Positions 37,007 to 48,009 are shown, numbered from the stretch's first letter. The stretch: 64,000 nt of DNA from Sphingobacteriales bacterium JAD_PAG50586_3 (GCA_023213195.1 CP096135.1:2166842-2230841), one strand, 5' to 3'. The notes: a model not told the origin generated them from the sequence alone. Numbers and translations: made by a program.

Positions 37007-38976
37007 TTACTTGGTTATCAGCAATTTAGATGTATAGGTACGCTTGCCGGTAAATATGTTTACAAGGTACATGCCTGCAGGGCCGTTGCTTAGGTCCATA
37101 TACAACAGGTTATCGTTTTGCTGGCTGTAGTTTTTTCAAATACTTTTTTGCCCATTAAATCGGTAACAACTACCAGCTTATCGCCTGTGTCGCTATTAGG
37201 TAATTCCATATAAACCTGCCCTGCCGATGGGTTAGGGAACATAAGCATAGTGCCTACAGTATTTTCGTCTGTAGATAAAACAGTGCCTACGGTAAAGTTG
37301 TAAAGTATTTCAGAACCAAAATCGGCACCAAAAGACCTTAATATACTACCCGACATTTTGTAAAAACGGATATAACCGGCTCCATCATTATTAGCCCACC
37401 AAGACAGGCCGTCTTCGCCTTGGTCAAGCAGTTTAAATTCATAACAACCCGGGGCAAGGTCTACGGTATCTTTATATACGGTGTTGTTTGCACAATTATC
37501 GCGCGAGGCAATAACATCGCCAGACAGGTTGCGCAATTCCCATGAGTTTTGAGAGCCAATGTTATTGGTTTTCATGCGTATCTCAAACTTGCTTTCAGTA
37601 AGCGATGGGGTAGGCACAAAGGTAGATTTTGCCGTGTTGTTATATTGGTATTCATCGGTCCCATCGTTAGGTGCAGATAGTGTAGCATAGAAATTATAAT
37701 TGCCCGGCCCTACGCCTGCCCAGCTAAAGGTAGGCAGTGTTACATGGGCGGTATCTAAAAAGTTAAGGTTGCCATTCCATTTATAGGTGTAGGGTGTACC
37801 GCCTACAACGCCGTAGGTAATAAATACACTGGTTAAAGCGGTAGTGCCGGTGTTTTTAATAATAATCTCGGGCCTTGCACAAATAGGGTTAGCACGTCCA
37901 TACATATCAGCATTGGTTGGGCTTACAATATCTTCAATGGCAGCATCAAGCACAAAGTTTGGTGCATTGTAGTTTACCAATTGGGTTTCTATGGCAAAGT
38001 AGGGAAGTGAGCCTTGTCCATCCCAGGTATAGGGTTCAACATTATAATCTAAGGTTGATGTTTGGCCCGCGGTAACCCATGGTGTAAGCTCTACATCATA
38101 CGTCCAAACTTCGGCACCGGGGCACCAGTTGGTACGGTTATATACCCATGTGCCGCCTTGCGGGTAAACAGGGTTTACGGCGCAATTATCTCTCCACACT
38201 ACCTTACTGTATCGCTGGGTGCCGTTTACCAAAATACTGTGTTCTTTAGGGCAAAACTCTGCACAGTTTTCTGTTCCGCCAAAACCGTGGCCTGTAACAC
38301 GCATTTTTAAGCGGGTGTTGGCAGAGTTTGCATCAATAGGAACCTGGCGGGCGTTAAGAAACGTTTCTATAGAGGTATTAGTACCGTATGCAGGCTGCCC
38401 GTTCCAAATATTAGTAACCTTATATGGTTGGCGCGGTGGGGTGCCTTCTATAAACAATATTTTAAGGTCTAACAGCTCTTGCCAGTTACCTGCCGAAATA
38501 CGTACACTATCATGCAACAATGGTTTATAGTCCGATATATCAAATACCCATGTAAAGCCAGCGCCTAAATCTAGGTTAATGCCATAAGGGGTTATGTAGC
38601 GGGCCAGTTCAAAACGTTCTTGTACCTCAAAAACGTTCCAGGTTGTATCGATAGAAACAATGTTTTGGTTTACATCAAACGTAGTGTCTATAGATGCTAC
38701 GGTAGAATCGTTAACACCAGTGCCTTGATAGAGGTAGGTATAAGTAAGGTAATCCCATTCGCCACAAGCCGGGCTTTGTGCGGGGTTACATTTCAGCTTA
38801 TACATCATCAACACCTTATAGGTAGATAGGCTTGCCGAAGGAAATACCACAGTAGTGTCTTGCGCTGAGCCATATGTCATAACCTGCACAACAGTTGTAT
38901 CGCCGGGGCCGGCCTTTAATGCAATATTGACAAGAGTTACAAAGGCAATCAGTAATAGGGTCTTAAACTTTTTCAT
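37007..38976 (-). CDS. T9SS-secreted peptide-N-glycosidase F-like protein (one frameshift)
   Basis: About 656 residues after joining. Signal peptide (…FVTLVNIALKA). Residues about 25-330 match PNGase F-type enzymes, which remove N-linked glycans from glycoproteins: ACGEWDYLTYTYL, then RMRVTGHGFGGTENCAEFC and KEHSILVNG. A beta-rich region follows, and then a type A T9SS sorting domain (MLMFPNPSAGQVYMELP). The last part is shifted: one more T at 37116-37119 turns TASKTITCCIWT-stop into ASKNDNLLYMDLSNGPAGMYLV, ending TSKLLITK at 37007, a proper sorting-domain end. Whether the catalytic acids are all present cannot be judged by eye. Confidence 0.82.
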
Positions 38977-39068
38977 AGCTACTATTTGTGAGCATAAATA
39001 TATTTTAACAAAGGTTAGTTTTTATTTGGAATGGTTCTAAAAAAGAAGTTTCTTTGCGCCATTATTTA

Positions 39069-39083
39069 TAATTAGTCTAATTA
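39069..39083. promoter_or_regulatory. 15-bp palindrome upstream of FecA-like receptor, candidate iron-type operator
   Basis: TAATTAG T CTAATTA, perfect 7-bp arms, ending 11 bases before the ATG at 39095. TTAG-CTAA dyads resemble sites of DtxR-type metal regulators. This is inference from position and symmetry. Confidence 0.45.
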
Positions 39084-39094
39084 AGCATAGTGTT

Positions 39095-41281
39095 ATGTCC
39101 TTTTGTAGTAAAATTTTAGCTATTTCAATTTTAGTATTGCCATTTAAGGCGTTTACTCAAGCCCCGGTAATTAAAGACACGGTAAAATTAAAAACAGTTA
39201 GCATTGCCGATGCGCAAGGTTCTTTTAGGGGCATAAGCCGTTTAGACGATGTTGATGGGGTTTACCTGTATGCAGGTAAAAAAACAGAGTTGGTAGATTT
39301 GCAACGTATGGATGCAAACCTTGGCAGTTAACAATACCCGACAATCGTTTGCTAAGGTGCCGGGCTTAATGATATGGGAGAATGATGGTACAGGCATACA
39401 AGTAGGTATTGCTACCCGCGGCCTAAGCCCCAACCGATCTTGGGAGTTTAACAACAGGCAAAACGGCTACGATATAAGCGCAGACCCTTTTGGTTACCCA
39501 GAGGCTTATTATACACCTGCTTTTGAGGCCCTAGAAGGGGTAGAATTTGTTCGTGGTGCTGCATCGTTACAATTTGGCCCACAGTTTGGCGGCTTGGTAA
39601 ATTACCGCTTTAAAAAACCCAATGCCTTAAAACCTATAAGTATAGAAAGCTACCAAACAGCTGGTACCTATGGTGTTTTTAACTCATACACAAGCCTATC
39701 AGGCACCAAAGGTAAATGGGGTTATATGGGCTTTTTTAACCACCGCAATGCCGATGGCTGGAGAAAAACTCGCGCTACAACTACAACTCGGGCTACGGTG
39801 CAGTTTATTACCAGATTAATGATAAGATGAAAATTAAAGGGGAGTATACCCAAATGGGTTTCCTTTCTCAACAGGCCGGTGGCTTAAACGATTCTCTTTT
39901 TGCCGTAGATGCCCGCGCATCGTTCCGTACACGCAATTGGCTGCATATTACCTGGAGCATGCCTGCTATAGATTTTGATTATGCTATTAATGATAATTTA
40001 AGCCTTAATGTTAAGGCATTTGCCATATTTGGCAATAGGGAGAGTATTGGCTTTACGGGTAACATAGGCAAAGCAAATGGCGACTTAAACCCCGACAATA
40101 TGGGGGCACGCCAGGTTGATGCCGATAAGTATACCAACTACGGTACCGAAGCACGCTTTATGTACAGCTATAAAATACTGGGCCAAAACCATAACCTTGC
40201 GGCAGGCTTGCGTTATTATACAGGCAAAACAGACCGTGTGCGCTATATAGGTACTAATGGTAGCGATGCTGATTTTACTAATGTGTATGGCGACTCTTTG
40301 CAACGCGACTTTTCTTTTGAAACGCAAAACCTTGCTGCTTTTGCCGAGAATGTTTTTCGCATAGGCAGTAAGCTTACAGTAAGCCCCGGTTTCCGTTTCG
40401 AGTATTTAAGCAATTCGGTTAACGAGGTAAGGCCCTTTGTTTACAATACATCAACCACACGCACATTTCCTTTATTTGGCGTGGGTGCGGGCTTAGCTAC
40501 CGGCAAAAGCACCAAATTATATGGCAACTTTGCACAGGCATACCGCCCTGTATTGTATGGCGATATTACCCCCGCCGCTACTACCGATGTTATTGACCCT
40601 AACCTGAAAGATGCTAAAGGCTACACGGCCGATTTGGGCTGGCGTGGCTTTATAAAAAACTGGTTTAATTTCGATGTAAGCCTTTTTTATCTTCAGTATA
40701 ACAACCGTGCGGGCCGTGTTACTATTACCAATGGCAACACCAGCTACCAGTATGTTACTAACCTAAACAGCAGCCGTACTTTGGGTACTGAGTTTTATGC
40801 TGAATTTAACCTGCTAAAACTTATAAGGCCTGCTAAACTGGCCGGCTTATCAGTATACGCATCGGGCACTATACAAAATGCAGAGTATACAGATGGTTTG
40901 ATAAACGGCGGCACTAATACCGAGGTTGACATGAAAGGCAAAAAAGTAGAGTATGCTCCGGCCAAAGTAATTCGTGCGGGCATTAACTACTCGTACAAAT
41001 CATTCTCTACATCATTACAGGTTGCTTATACTGATGAGGTTTTTGCCGATGCTAATAATACTGAGAGCAGCAAAACAGGCAATGCCGGTATTGTTCCATC
41101 GTACACCGTTGCCGATTGGAGCATTGGTATAATTGTTAAAGGCCACTATGTAATTAAAGGCGGCATAAACAACTTGTTTAACCAACGTTACTTTACCCGC
41201 AGGGCGGGTGGTTATCCAGGCCCCGGCATATTACCGGGTGATGGCCGTAATTTCTTTGTAACCGTTGGGGTTAAATTCTAA
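39095..41281 (+). CDS. FecA-like TonB-dependent receptor (two frameshifts)
   Basis: About 728 residues after joining. Signal peptide (MSFCSKILAISILVLPFKAFTQ), plug with RGLSPNRSWEFNNRQNGYD, DPFGYPEAYYTPAFEALE and RGAASLQFGPQFGG, a combination typical of the ferric dicitrate receptor group, then the barrel (YRPVLYGDITPA, NLFNQRYFTRRAGGYPGPGI) ending FVTVGVKF. GG at 39323-39324 is one base too long (joins DANL to AVNNTRQSF), and the A-run at 39774-39778 is one too short (joins DGWR to NSRYNYNSGYG). It probably imports a ferric chelate. A palindrome sits between its promoter region and ATG, and a strong terminator follows. Confidence 0.88.
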
Positions 41282-41300
41282 TTACGCTTAAATTGAGATA

Positions 41301-41338
41301 AAAAAGCCCCCTGACATTTATTTGTCAGGGGGCTTTTT
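41301..41338. terminator. Bidirectional terminator between FecA-like receptor and glycine-rich protein
   Basis: AAAAAGCCCCCTGACA / TGTCAGGGGGCTTTTT, nearly perfect long stem with T-runs on both strands. Confidence 0.93.
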
Positions 41339-41358
41339 ATTTTTTTATGCTGTGGAGC

Positions 41359-44300
41359 TTAGTGTTTTATAACCAACTTGCCAGCACCAACATAACCTAC
41401 GTTGGCTTTGTAGTATCTAAAGAAATACATTCCATTGGTTAGCGGGCTTATATCTATCTGATTATTAGTGCTGCTAAGTTGTTGTGTGGTAATAACACGG
41501 CCTGTACCATCGTACAATTCAAACTGAGATTTTACCCATGTTTCTGGTAAAACGATATTCAATACATCGCTAGCTGGGTTGGGGTATAGTTTAATTTGGC
41601 TCCCATCGGCTAACTCGGTAATTCCCGTTTCAGAATCTATAACAATAACCTGTTGCGTAGTTTGAGAACTGCAATTGTAGTTAGATATGGTAAGCGTAAC
41701 GGTATAAGTGCCCGGTGTAAAGTATAAATGCACAGGGTTTTGTTGCGTGCTTGTTTCGCCATCGCCAAAGTTCCATAGCCAGCCTGTAGCAGGCGGTGTA
41801 GAGGTGTCGGTAAACTCGGCATAGCCAAAGCCATCAATATCTATTGTATCATCGCTTACAGTAAATGCGGCATCTAATCCTAACGCGGTACAATCGTACA
41901 ATACATCAACAATGCAATAAGCCGTATCAGAGCATAACCCGTTAGATGCAATCATAAAAACAGGGTGTAAACCCACTTCGGTATAGGTGTGGCTGGTGTT
42001 TTGGTTATTATCTATTGCGGTATTATCGCCAAAGTTCCATATCCAGTTTTGTGGGTTAGGCGTAGTACCATCGGTAAAGGTGGCTGTTTGGCCTAATGTT
42101 AACGTTGTTGGGCAGGTTATAGAAGCAAACAGGGTAGGGTTAACTGTAAGCTCAAAATCGCCTGATGCTGTGCAGCCAAACTGGTTAACAAGGTTAACCT
42201 CGTAAGTACCGGCAGCGTTGGTTTGCAACAACTGTGTGTTGCCGCCAAAAGGCGCGCCGTTCAATGTCCAAACGTATGTAGCTCCCGGTCCGTTACCCGC
42301 ATCCAGTAAAGGGAATTGGTCGTTAGCGCAAACGCTTTGGTCTAAGCCAAGGTTTACTTGCGGATCGCTTATCAGCAACTGGGTAATATCAGACCCAAAA
42401 CAACCGGTTGGGCTGGTAACAAATACCTCATATTCGCCCGGCAGCGTGGTTTGTATGGTTTGCGTATTAGTGCCTATCGGGTTACCGTTCAGCTTCCATT
42501 GGTAGTTGCTGTTAGGTATGCCTGCATTTAGTATGGGCAGCGATGCGCCAATGCAAACCGCCGTAGTATCTGTACCCAAATCAACAGGTAATGATGTATT
42601 TATGGTAAGCGAATAGCTGTCTGTACCCGTACAACCCGTACCGTAGCTAACGGTAACATTGTAAGTACCCGCGCCGCTGGTTTGCAGGGTTTGGGTATTG
42701 CCTCCGGTTGGGCTATTGTTTAATGTCCACGCATAGGTAGCACCGGGGTTGCCTGCGTTAAGTACAGGTAGTGGATCAGTAAAGCAAATGGCCGTGTCGT
42801 TAGCCAAAGCAACCTGTACGCTGTTTAATACATTTATGCGGATTAGGGTGTCTGATACGCCGCAGCAACTTGTTGTTTGCAGGCGCACATTATAAACCCC
42901 TGCAGTCCCAAATGTAACAGCACCCGGGTTTTGAGAGGTTGAACTGGCCGGGCTTCCTCCGGGAAAGGTCCAGTTGTAGCTTGGCATGCTTGCAGTAGTA
43001 CCAAAGTTTACGCTTGCACCAACGCATATTGTAGTAGCCGATGCTGTAATGGCAGGCTGCGCATAGGTTTGGTCTACATTTACAAAGTTGGCAAAGTTGT
43101 AAGGCACACCATCAACAATAACAGTTATAGAGCGTAAGCCCAAACCTGTGTAACGGATGGTATCTGTTGCCTTGGTCAGATAATGGCGGGTTTGCATTAA
43201 AGCCATATTGCCAGTTTACCAAACCGGTAGCATCAGTAGATATTATAATATCAGACTTAGAACAGCCTGTATAGGTTACAAACACGTTGGGTGCAAAAGG
43301 GTTGTAGTTGTTTGGGTTTAGCACCTGCACACCTGTAGGGTCTTGGTATAAACCAATGCTTACCCCGTTAGAGCCTGCACCGCCATTCCCCCGTTGCCGC
43401 CCTAGCCGCCATTGCCGCCATTGCCGCCACGGCCTGTGTTGCAGCTATTGGTAGGGCCATTGTTACCTAGGTAACCACCTTCGCCACCATCGCCACCTAA
43501 ACCGCCAATGCCACCACTACCGCCGGCACCGCCGCTACCACCGGTAGCTAATAAATATAAACAATCTTGCACAGTACCGTTTATGCCACTGTTGCTAATG
43601 TATATGCCAAAAGAGCCGCCGCCACCACTGCCGCCGCTGCCGCCTTGGGCTAGTTGGCCGCCTTCGCCGCCGCCGCCGCCACCACCGCCGCTTCCCGAGG
43701 TATAGTAAACAGTATCACCATCTAAGGGATTTAAAACGGCAGGTTCGCAGCCTTTAGCACCGCCACCACCGCCACCGCCACCGCCGGCACCGTGGGTTAA
43801 CCCGGCCTGCCCTGTAACGCCTGTGCCCGGTACGTAGTAGCCACCTGTATGCTGTGCTACGCCTTGCAGGCCATTAAGCCCGGCAAGGCCATTGGCTCCA
43901 TCATCGCCCGTGCCGCCCTGGTTGGGTAAATCGGCAAGGCAATTGGTTTGTGCATAGGTTAGGTTACATAGTTTTTGTCCACCTTCACCGCCTTGTCCGC
44001 CGCCTTGTCCTGCTCCAGACTGGCCCGGAGGGCCGTCGTTAGAGTAATCGCAGCAGGCGTAATATAATGTCTGTCCTAAAACATTCTGTTCATCAACATC
44101 AAAAGCCCCGCGGTTTGCGCCAACACCACCGGTTCCGCCTGCATTGCTACCAAGGAAAGAGCCCGATGCGCCCAAGCCCGGGTTGCGGCAACAGTTACCT
44201 TCGTCTTCGCCGGGTTCTCCATCGCCACCATCGGCACCGGGTAGGCCACCCGCACCGGGTAATCCGCTAACCCCGCAGAGCCTGCGCCACAATCAATTAT

Positions 44301-44786
44301 ACAGCGAGAAACTACATAGTTAGAGCAGCTGCCAAGGTAAATGCCGTAAGTAGTTACCCCGTTGCCAACGGCATTGTCTACAGTAATGGTAAGGTCTAAT
44401 AAGTTAAAATTACTAACACTTATAGCCGATAGGGCAATTAACCTGTTAGGGTTAGTTTGTATGTTGGCCGATGTACGGTGTATGTTAGTAGGGGTGGAGT
44501 TGCTTTTTACCCAAGTAGTGGCGTTAAAACCACCTTCCAGGGTTATGTTAGAAGGCACGGTAATGTGGTTGGTTATAATGTATTCTCCCTCTGCAAGCCG
44601 CATAATATTGTTACTGCCACCCAACAGGGTTAGACCATACGATAAGTTAGCGGGATTTGCGCGTGTGCCGGCAGCACCGCTGCTAGCGCCAGTGGGGGTA
44701 ACGTACACAAAGCCACACTCTTGTGCGCTTAGTGCAGAAATACTAATAAATACAAGTAGTGCTAAGGTGTATAATTTTTTAATCAT
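41359..44786 (-). CDS. Large T9SS-secreted glycine-rich adhesin-like protein (several frameshifts)
   Basis: About 1,140 residues after joining. Start MIKKLYTLALLVFISISALSAQ (44786). Parallel beta-helix-like N-terminus (ITNHITVPSNITLEGGF, IYLGSCSNYVVSRCIIDCG), then about 280 residues of glycine-rich, asparagine-containing sequence (GGSGGSGGGG, GDGGEGG). Next come Ig/PKD-like modules (YNWTFPGGSPASSTSQNPG, WIWNFGDNTAIDNNQNTSH, WLWNFGDGETSTQQNPVH) with four similar units of the form TYAWTLN-x-x-P-x-GGNTQ, and a type A T9SS domain (KLYPNPASDVLNI). Breaks: C4 44271-44274 short by one, TAG at 43402-43404, C5 43388-43392 short by one, GG 43174-43175 long by one. Likely a surface adhesin or sheath protein. 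Confidence 0.8.
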
Positions 44787-44805
44787 GTACAATGGGCCTA
44801 TGCTA

Positions 44806-44813
44806 CAAATATA
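44806..44813 (-). promoter_or_regulatory. TATATTTG -7 element of the glycine-rich protein gene
   Basis: Consensus -7 box on the minus strand, about 19 nt before the ATG at 44786; no clear -33. Confidence 0.45.
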
Positions 44814-44945
44814 GGAATTTGATGATATTTATACACCCTAAAAATACCCCTTAGTTTTTTTGATAACTGCGTAAACAATGTTGCACCTTTGTCTGTTTAT
44901 ATATCAGTTCTTTATAAGTAGTAATTTTTCATAATTAGGTTTTTT

Positions 44946-44986
44946 CGTGCCGTGCATTGGCTTGTCCTCTGTGCGGCACGTTTTTT
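44946..44986 (+). terminator. Orphan terminator-like hairpin (possible end of a small RNA)
   Basis: CGTGCCG / CGGCACG stem (44946-44952, 44974-44980), 21-base loop, then TTTTTT. No plus-strand gene lies upstream (the neighbour at 44786 points the other way), so a short transcript starting between 44790 and 44940 might end here. Confidence 0.45.
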
Positions 44987-44987
44987 A

Positions 44988-44995
44988 TACTTTTG
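44988..44995 (+). promoter_or_regulatory. TACTTTTG -7 element of the glycosyltransferase-tpiA-prmA operon
   Basis: Consensus -7 box 16 nt before the ATG at 45012, directly after the T-run of the hairpin at 44946-44986; possible -33 TTG at 44962. Confidence 0.5.
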
Positions 44996-45011
44996 AGCCA
45001 AAGTAGACGCA

Positions 45012-46175
45012 ATGAAAATAGCCTTTTTGGCTTCCAGATTTCCTTACCCGTTAGACAAAGGCGACAAAGTGCGTGCTTACCATCAAATTAAACATTTGAG
45101 TAAAAAGCACAGTGTTTACCTTATTTGTCTTAGCGATGGAGATATTGCGCCCGGGCATCTAGCCCATTTACAAAGTTTTTGTGCCGATATTAAAATTTAC
45201 CCCATAAGTAAGCCCGGTATTGGTTTAGGGATGGCAGGGGCTTTGTTTTCGGGTTTGCCATTTCAGGTAGGGTATTTTTACCGCAGCGATATTAAAAAGC
45301 GCATTATTGCAGATTTAGATGCTATAAAACCCGATGCTATTGTTTGCCAGCTATTGCGCATGGCAGAGTATGTTAAAGACTATCAGCACCCTAATAAGGT
45401 TTTGGATTATATGGATGTTTTTTCTGCTGATATGCTTCGCCGCAAGCAGGTATCATCAGGCATAGAAAAAATTGTGTTTGGTGCTGAGAATACCCGTGTG
45501 CTTAAATATGAGCAGGAGGTATTCCCTTACTTTCAAAAACATACCATTATTAGCGGACAAGACAGGGACTTGCTACCCATAAAAGATAGTAAAAGTGTAG
45601 AGGTTATTCCCAACGGAATAGACTTTGACTACCAACATACCGCCCGCCCCGAAAAGCATTATGATATTTTGTTTTTTGGCAATATGGGCTATACATCAAA
45701 CATAGAAAGTGCCGTGTTTTTAGCGCAACAGGTTGTGCCGCTTTTGGTTAAACAATTCCCCAATATAAAGGTGCTTATTGCCGGTGCTGAACCCCATAAG
45801 CGAGTGCTTGCCCTGCAAAGTAACCATGTAGAAATTAGTGGGTGGATTGATGATAAATGGGCTTGCTATGCATCGGCACGTATATTTGCAGCACCTATGC
45901 TTATTAGTGTGGGTATGCAGAATAAAATACTGGAGGCTATGGCGGTAAATGTGCCTTGTGTAGTTACAAGCATGGCTAACAATGCCATTGGGGCTGATAA
46001 TGGCAAAGAGATTTTAGTGGCCAACACGCCCGAAGATTTTGCTGCTGCTATTGCCCAACTGTTAAATAATGAAGATTTTGCAAGCCAAATGGCTGCCAAC
46101 GCCCACAGTTTTATTACCAAAAACTATGTGTGGGCCGAAACGGTAGAGCGTTTGGAACACTATATTTTAAAATAA
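45012..46175 (+). CDS. Family 4 glycosyltransferase
   Basis: 387 residues, intact. MKIAFLASRFPYPLDKGDKVRAYHQIKHL is the typical opening of a GT4 subgroup found beside exopolysaccharide genes (TIGR03087-like). The nucleotide-sugar region has DILFFGNMGYTSNIESAVFL and the C-terminal site has APMLISVGMQNKILEAMA. It is the first gene of an operon with tpiA, prmA and a SemiSWEET gene, 2 nt before tpiA. The sugar and acceptor are unknown. Confidence 0.88.
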   Translation: MKIAFLASRFPYPLDKGDKVRAYHQIKHLSKKHSVYLICLSDGDIAPGHLAHLQSFCADIKIYPISKPGIGLGMAGALFSGLPFQVGYFYRSDIKKRIIADLDAIKPDAIVCQLLRMAEYVKDYQHPNKVLDYMDVFSADMLRRKQVSSGIEKIVFGAENTRVLKYEQEVFPYFQKHTIISGQDRDLLPIKDSKSVEVIPNGIDFDYQHTARPEKHYDILFFGNMGYTSNIESAVFLAQQVVPLLVKQFPNIKVLIAGAEPHKRVLALQSNHVEISGWIDDKWACYASARIFAAPMLISVGMQNKILEAMAVNVPCVVTSMANNAIGADNGKEILVANTPEDFAAAIAQLLNNEDFASQMAANAHSFITKNYVWAETVERLEHYILK

Positions 46176-46177
46176 TT

Positions 46178-46933
46178 ATGAGAGATAAAATTGTTGCCGC
46201 CAATTGGAAAATGAATAAAAGCCTGCCGCAGGCCATAGAGCTTATGCAGGCCATTACCTTTGGCCTTAAACAAAACCCAGTAGCCTGCAAAGTTGTTATT
46301 GCCCCGCCTTTTTTATATTTAGAGCGTGTGGTTAATGAAACTAAGGGCCTTGCACATGCCGCGGCGCAAAACTGCTGTAGTAGAAATAATGGCGCTTATA
46401 CGGGCGAGGTTTCTGCTGATATGATACAGTCTGTAGGGGCAAGCTATTGTATTGTAGGCCACTCTGAACGCCGTAAGCTGTATGCCGAAACACCCGATGT
46501 GCTGGAGGCTAAATTACAACGCTGCTACGACCATAGTTTAACACCCATATTTTGCATTGGAGAGAACCATGCAGAGCGTACTGAAAACCGCCATTTTGAT
46601 GTGGTGGCCCAGCAACTGGAATATGTGCTGTTTAATTTTGGTGCCGAAGAGGTGGCTAAAACAGTTATTGCTTACGAACCCGTTTGGGCTATTGGTACTG
46701 GTTTAACTGCCAGTCCTGAGCAGGCGCAGGAAATGCATGCGTTTATTCGTAAACACATTGCCGATAAATTTGGTCTGGAATTGGCCGATGATATTAGCAT
46801 TTTATACGGTGGAAGCTGCAACGCACAAAACGCCGCAGGTCTTTTTGCCCAGCAAGATATAGATGGAGGACTTATAGGCGGCGCTGCATTAGTAGCCGAT
46901 GACTTTTTAAAAATATGCAATGAACTACGTTGA
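46178..46933 (+). CDS. tpiA: Triosephosphate isomerase
   Basis: 251 residues, full length. Interconverts dihydroxyacetone phosphate and glyceraldehyde 3-phosphate in glycolysis and gluconeogenesis. Catalytic residues are all present: Lys11 (NWKMNK), His95 (VGHSERR) and Glu167 (AYEPVWAIGTG), plus the phosphate-gripping loop and the C-terminal LYGGSCN / GGLIGGAAL motif. I choose the ATG at 46178, 2 nt after the glycosyltransferase stop. Its last codons overlap the start of prmA by 14 bases. Confidence 0.95.
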   Translation: MRDKIVAANWKMNKSLPQAIELMQAITFGLKQNPVACKVVIAPPFLYLERVVNETKGLAHAAAQNCCSRNNGAYTGEVSADMIQSVGASYCIVGHSERRKLYAETPDVLEAKLQRCYDHSLTPIFCIGENHAERTENRHFDVVAQQLEYVLFNFGAEEVAKTVIAYEPVWAIGTGLTASPEQAQEMHAFIRKHIADKFGLELADDISILYGGSCNAQNAAGLFAQQDIDGGLIGGAALVADDFLKICNELR

Positions 46934-47747
46934 GGTTGAACTTATAACTACCGATAGTGTAGTGCGCGATATTGTTACGGCAGAGTTTGCCGAACTGGGC
47001 TTTGAAAGCTTTACTGAAAGCGATGAAAGCCTGAAGGCTTATATACAGGAGGGTGAGTTTGACGCTCAGCGTTTAGATACCTTATTGCGAGCTGTTTTTC
47101 CCCACAATATGCCCGATTATAAAGTTGCCGTAATACAGCAACAAAACTGGAACGAGGAGTGGGAAAAGAACTACGACCCGGTTATAATTGATGATTTTTG
47201 CTGCCTGCGTGCATCGTTCCACCCGAAGCCTGAGAGTGTGGAGTTGGATATACTTATCGACCCTAAAATGTCGTTCGGTACGGGGCATCACCCAACTACG
47301 GTTTCGGTAATCCGCCTGATGCGTGAGATTGATTTTACCGCTAAAACGGTTTTTGATTACGGTTGCGGTACGGGTGTACTCTCTATTGTTGCCGATAAGT
47401 TGGGCGCTAAAAGCATTACAGCTATTGATATTGACGAATGGTCGCTGGAGAATTCAGAAGAAAACTTCCGCAAAAACGGAATGGAACAGTTCGACCTTTC
47501 AACCCGCCCGTTAGATAGTTTCGCGGACACTGAGTACGATATTATCCTGGCTAACATTAACAAGAATATCATTATACAAAGCCTGAGCAACCTGGCAAAA
47601 ATCAGCAAATCGGGTACACCCATTTTATTTAGTGGCTTTTTTACCCACGACCTTGCCGATATTTCTGAAGCCGCTGCACCGCACGGTTTTATTTACATAA
47701 AACACATTAGCAACAACGATTGGGCTGCTGCTTTATTCACCCGATAA
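46920..47747 (+). CDS. prmA: Ribosomal protein L11 methyltransferase
   Basis: 275 residues. SAM-dependent trimethylation of L11. FGTGHHPTTVSVIRLMREI and VFDYGCGTGVLSIVADKLGA are the PrmA cofactor motifs, with an N-terminal substrate domain (WNEEWEKNYDPV) and the catalytic region LANINKNIII. It overlaps tpiA by 14 bases and its stop overlaps the next ATG as TAATG. Confidence 0.93.
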   Translation: MNYVEVELITTDSVVRDIVTAEFAELGFESFTESDESLKAYIQEGEFDAQRLDTLLRAVFPHNMPDYKVAVIQQQNWNEEWEKNYDPVIIDDFCCLRASFHPKPESVELDILIDPKMSFGTGHHPTTVSVIRLMREIDFTAKTVFDYGCGTGVLSIVADKLGAKSITAIDIDEWSLENSEENFRKNGMEQFDLSTRPLDSFADTEYDIILANINKNIIIQSLSNLAKISKSGTPILFSGFFTHDLADISEAAAPHGFIYIKHISNNDWAAALFTR

Positions 47748-48007
47748 TGGATATACAACTAAGTGATGTTATAGGCCATGTGGCTGCATTTTTAACCACG
47801 GTATCTTTTGTGCCGCAAGTTGTGCGTGTAGTTCAAACCAAATCAACTAAAGATATATCGTTGGGTATGTTTTTACTTATGGCTTCGGGCGTAACTCTGT
47901 GGCTAATCTATGGCCTTATGATTATGCAATGGCCGCTTATTATGTGCAACGGCGCTACCATTTTGCTGGTAATGGTTATCCTCTATTATAAGTTGAGGTA
48001 TAAGTAG
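47747..48007 (+). CDS. SemiSWEET sugar transporter
   Basis: 86 residues, three transmembrane helices. FVPQVVRVVQTKSTKDIS contains the PQ-loop motif of SemiSWEETs, which work as dimers to let sugars diffuse across the inner membrane. The helix ends (TLWLIYGLMIMQWPLIMCNGATILL) fit the family. It begins in the TAATG overlap with prmA and ends the operon. Confidence 0.92.
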   Translation: MDIQLSDVIGHVAAFLTTVSFVPQVVRVVQTKSTKDISLGMFLLMASGVTLWLIYGLMIMQWPLIMCNGATILLVMVILYYKLRYK

Positions 48008-48009
48008 TG

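Noticed and set aside
43508..43705. Proline-rich plus-strand open frame opposite the glycine-rich protein
   Set aside because: Proline runs (CCN) are the reverse complement of the glycine codons (GGN) of the real gene on the other strand.
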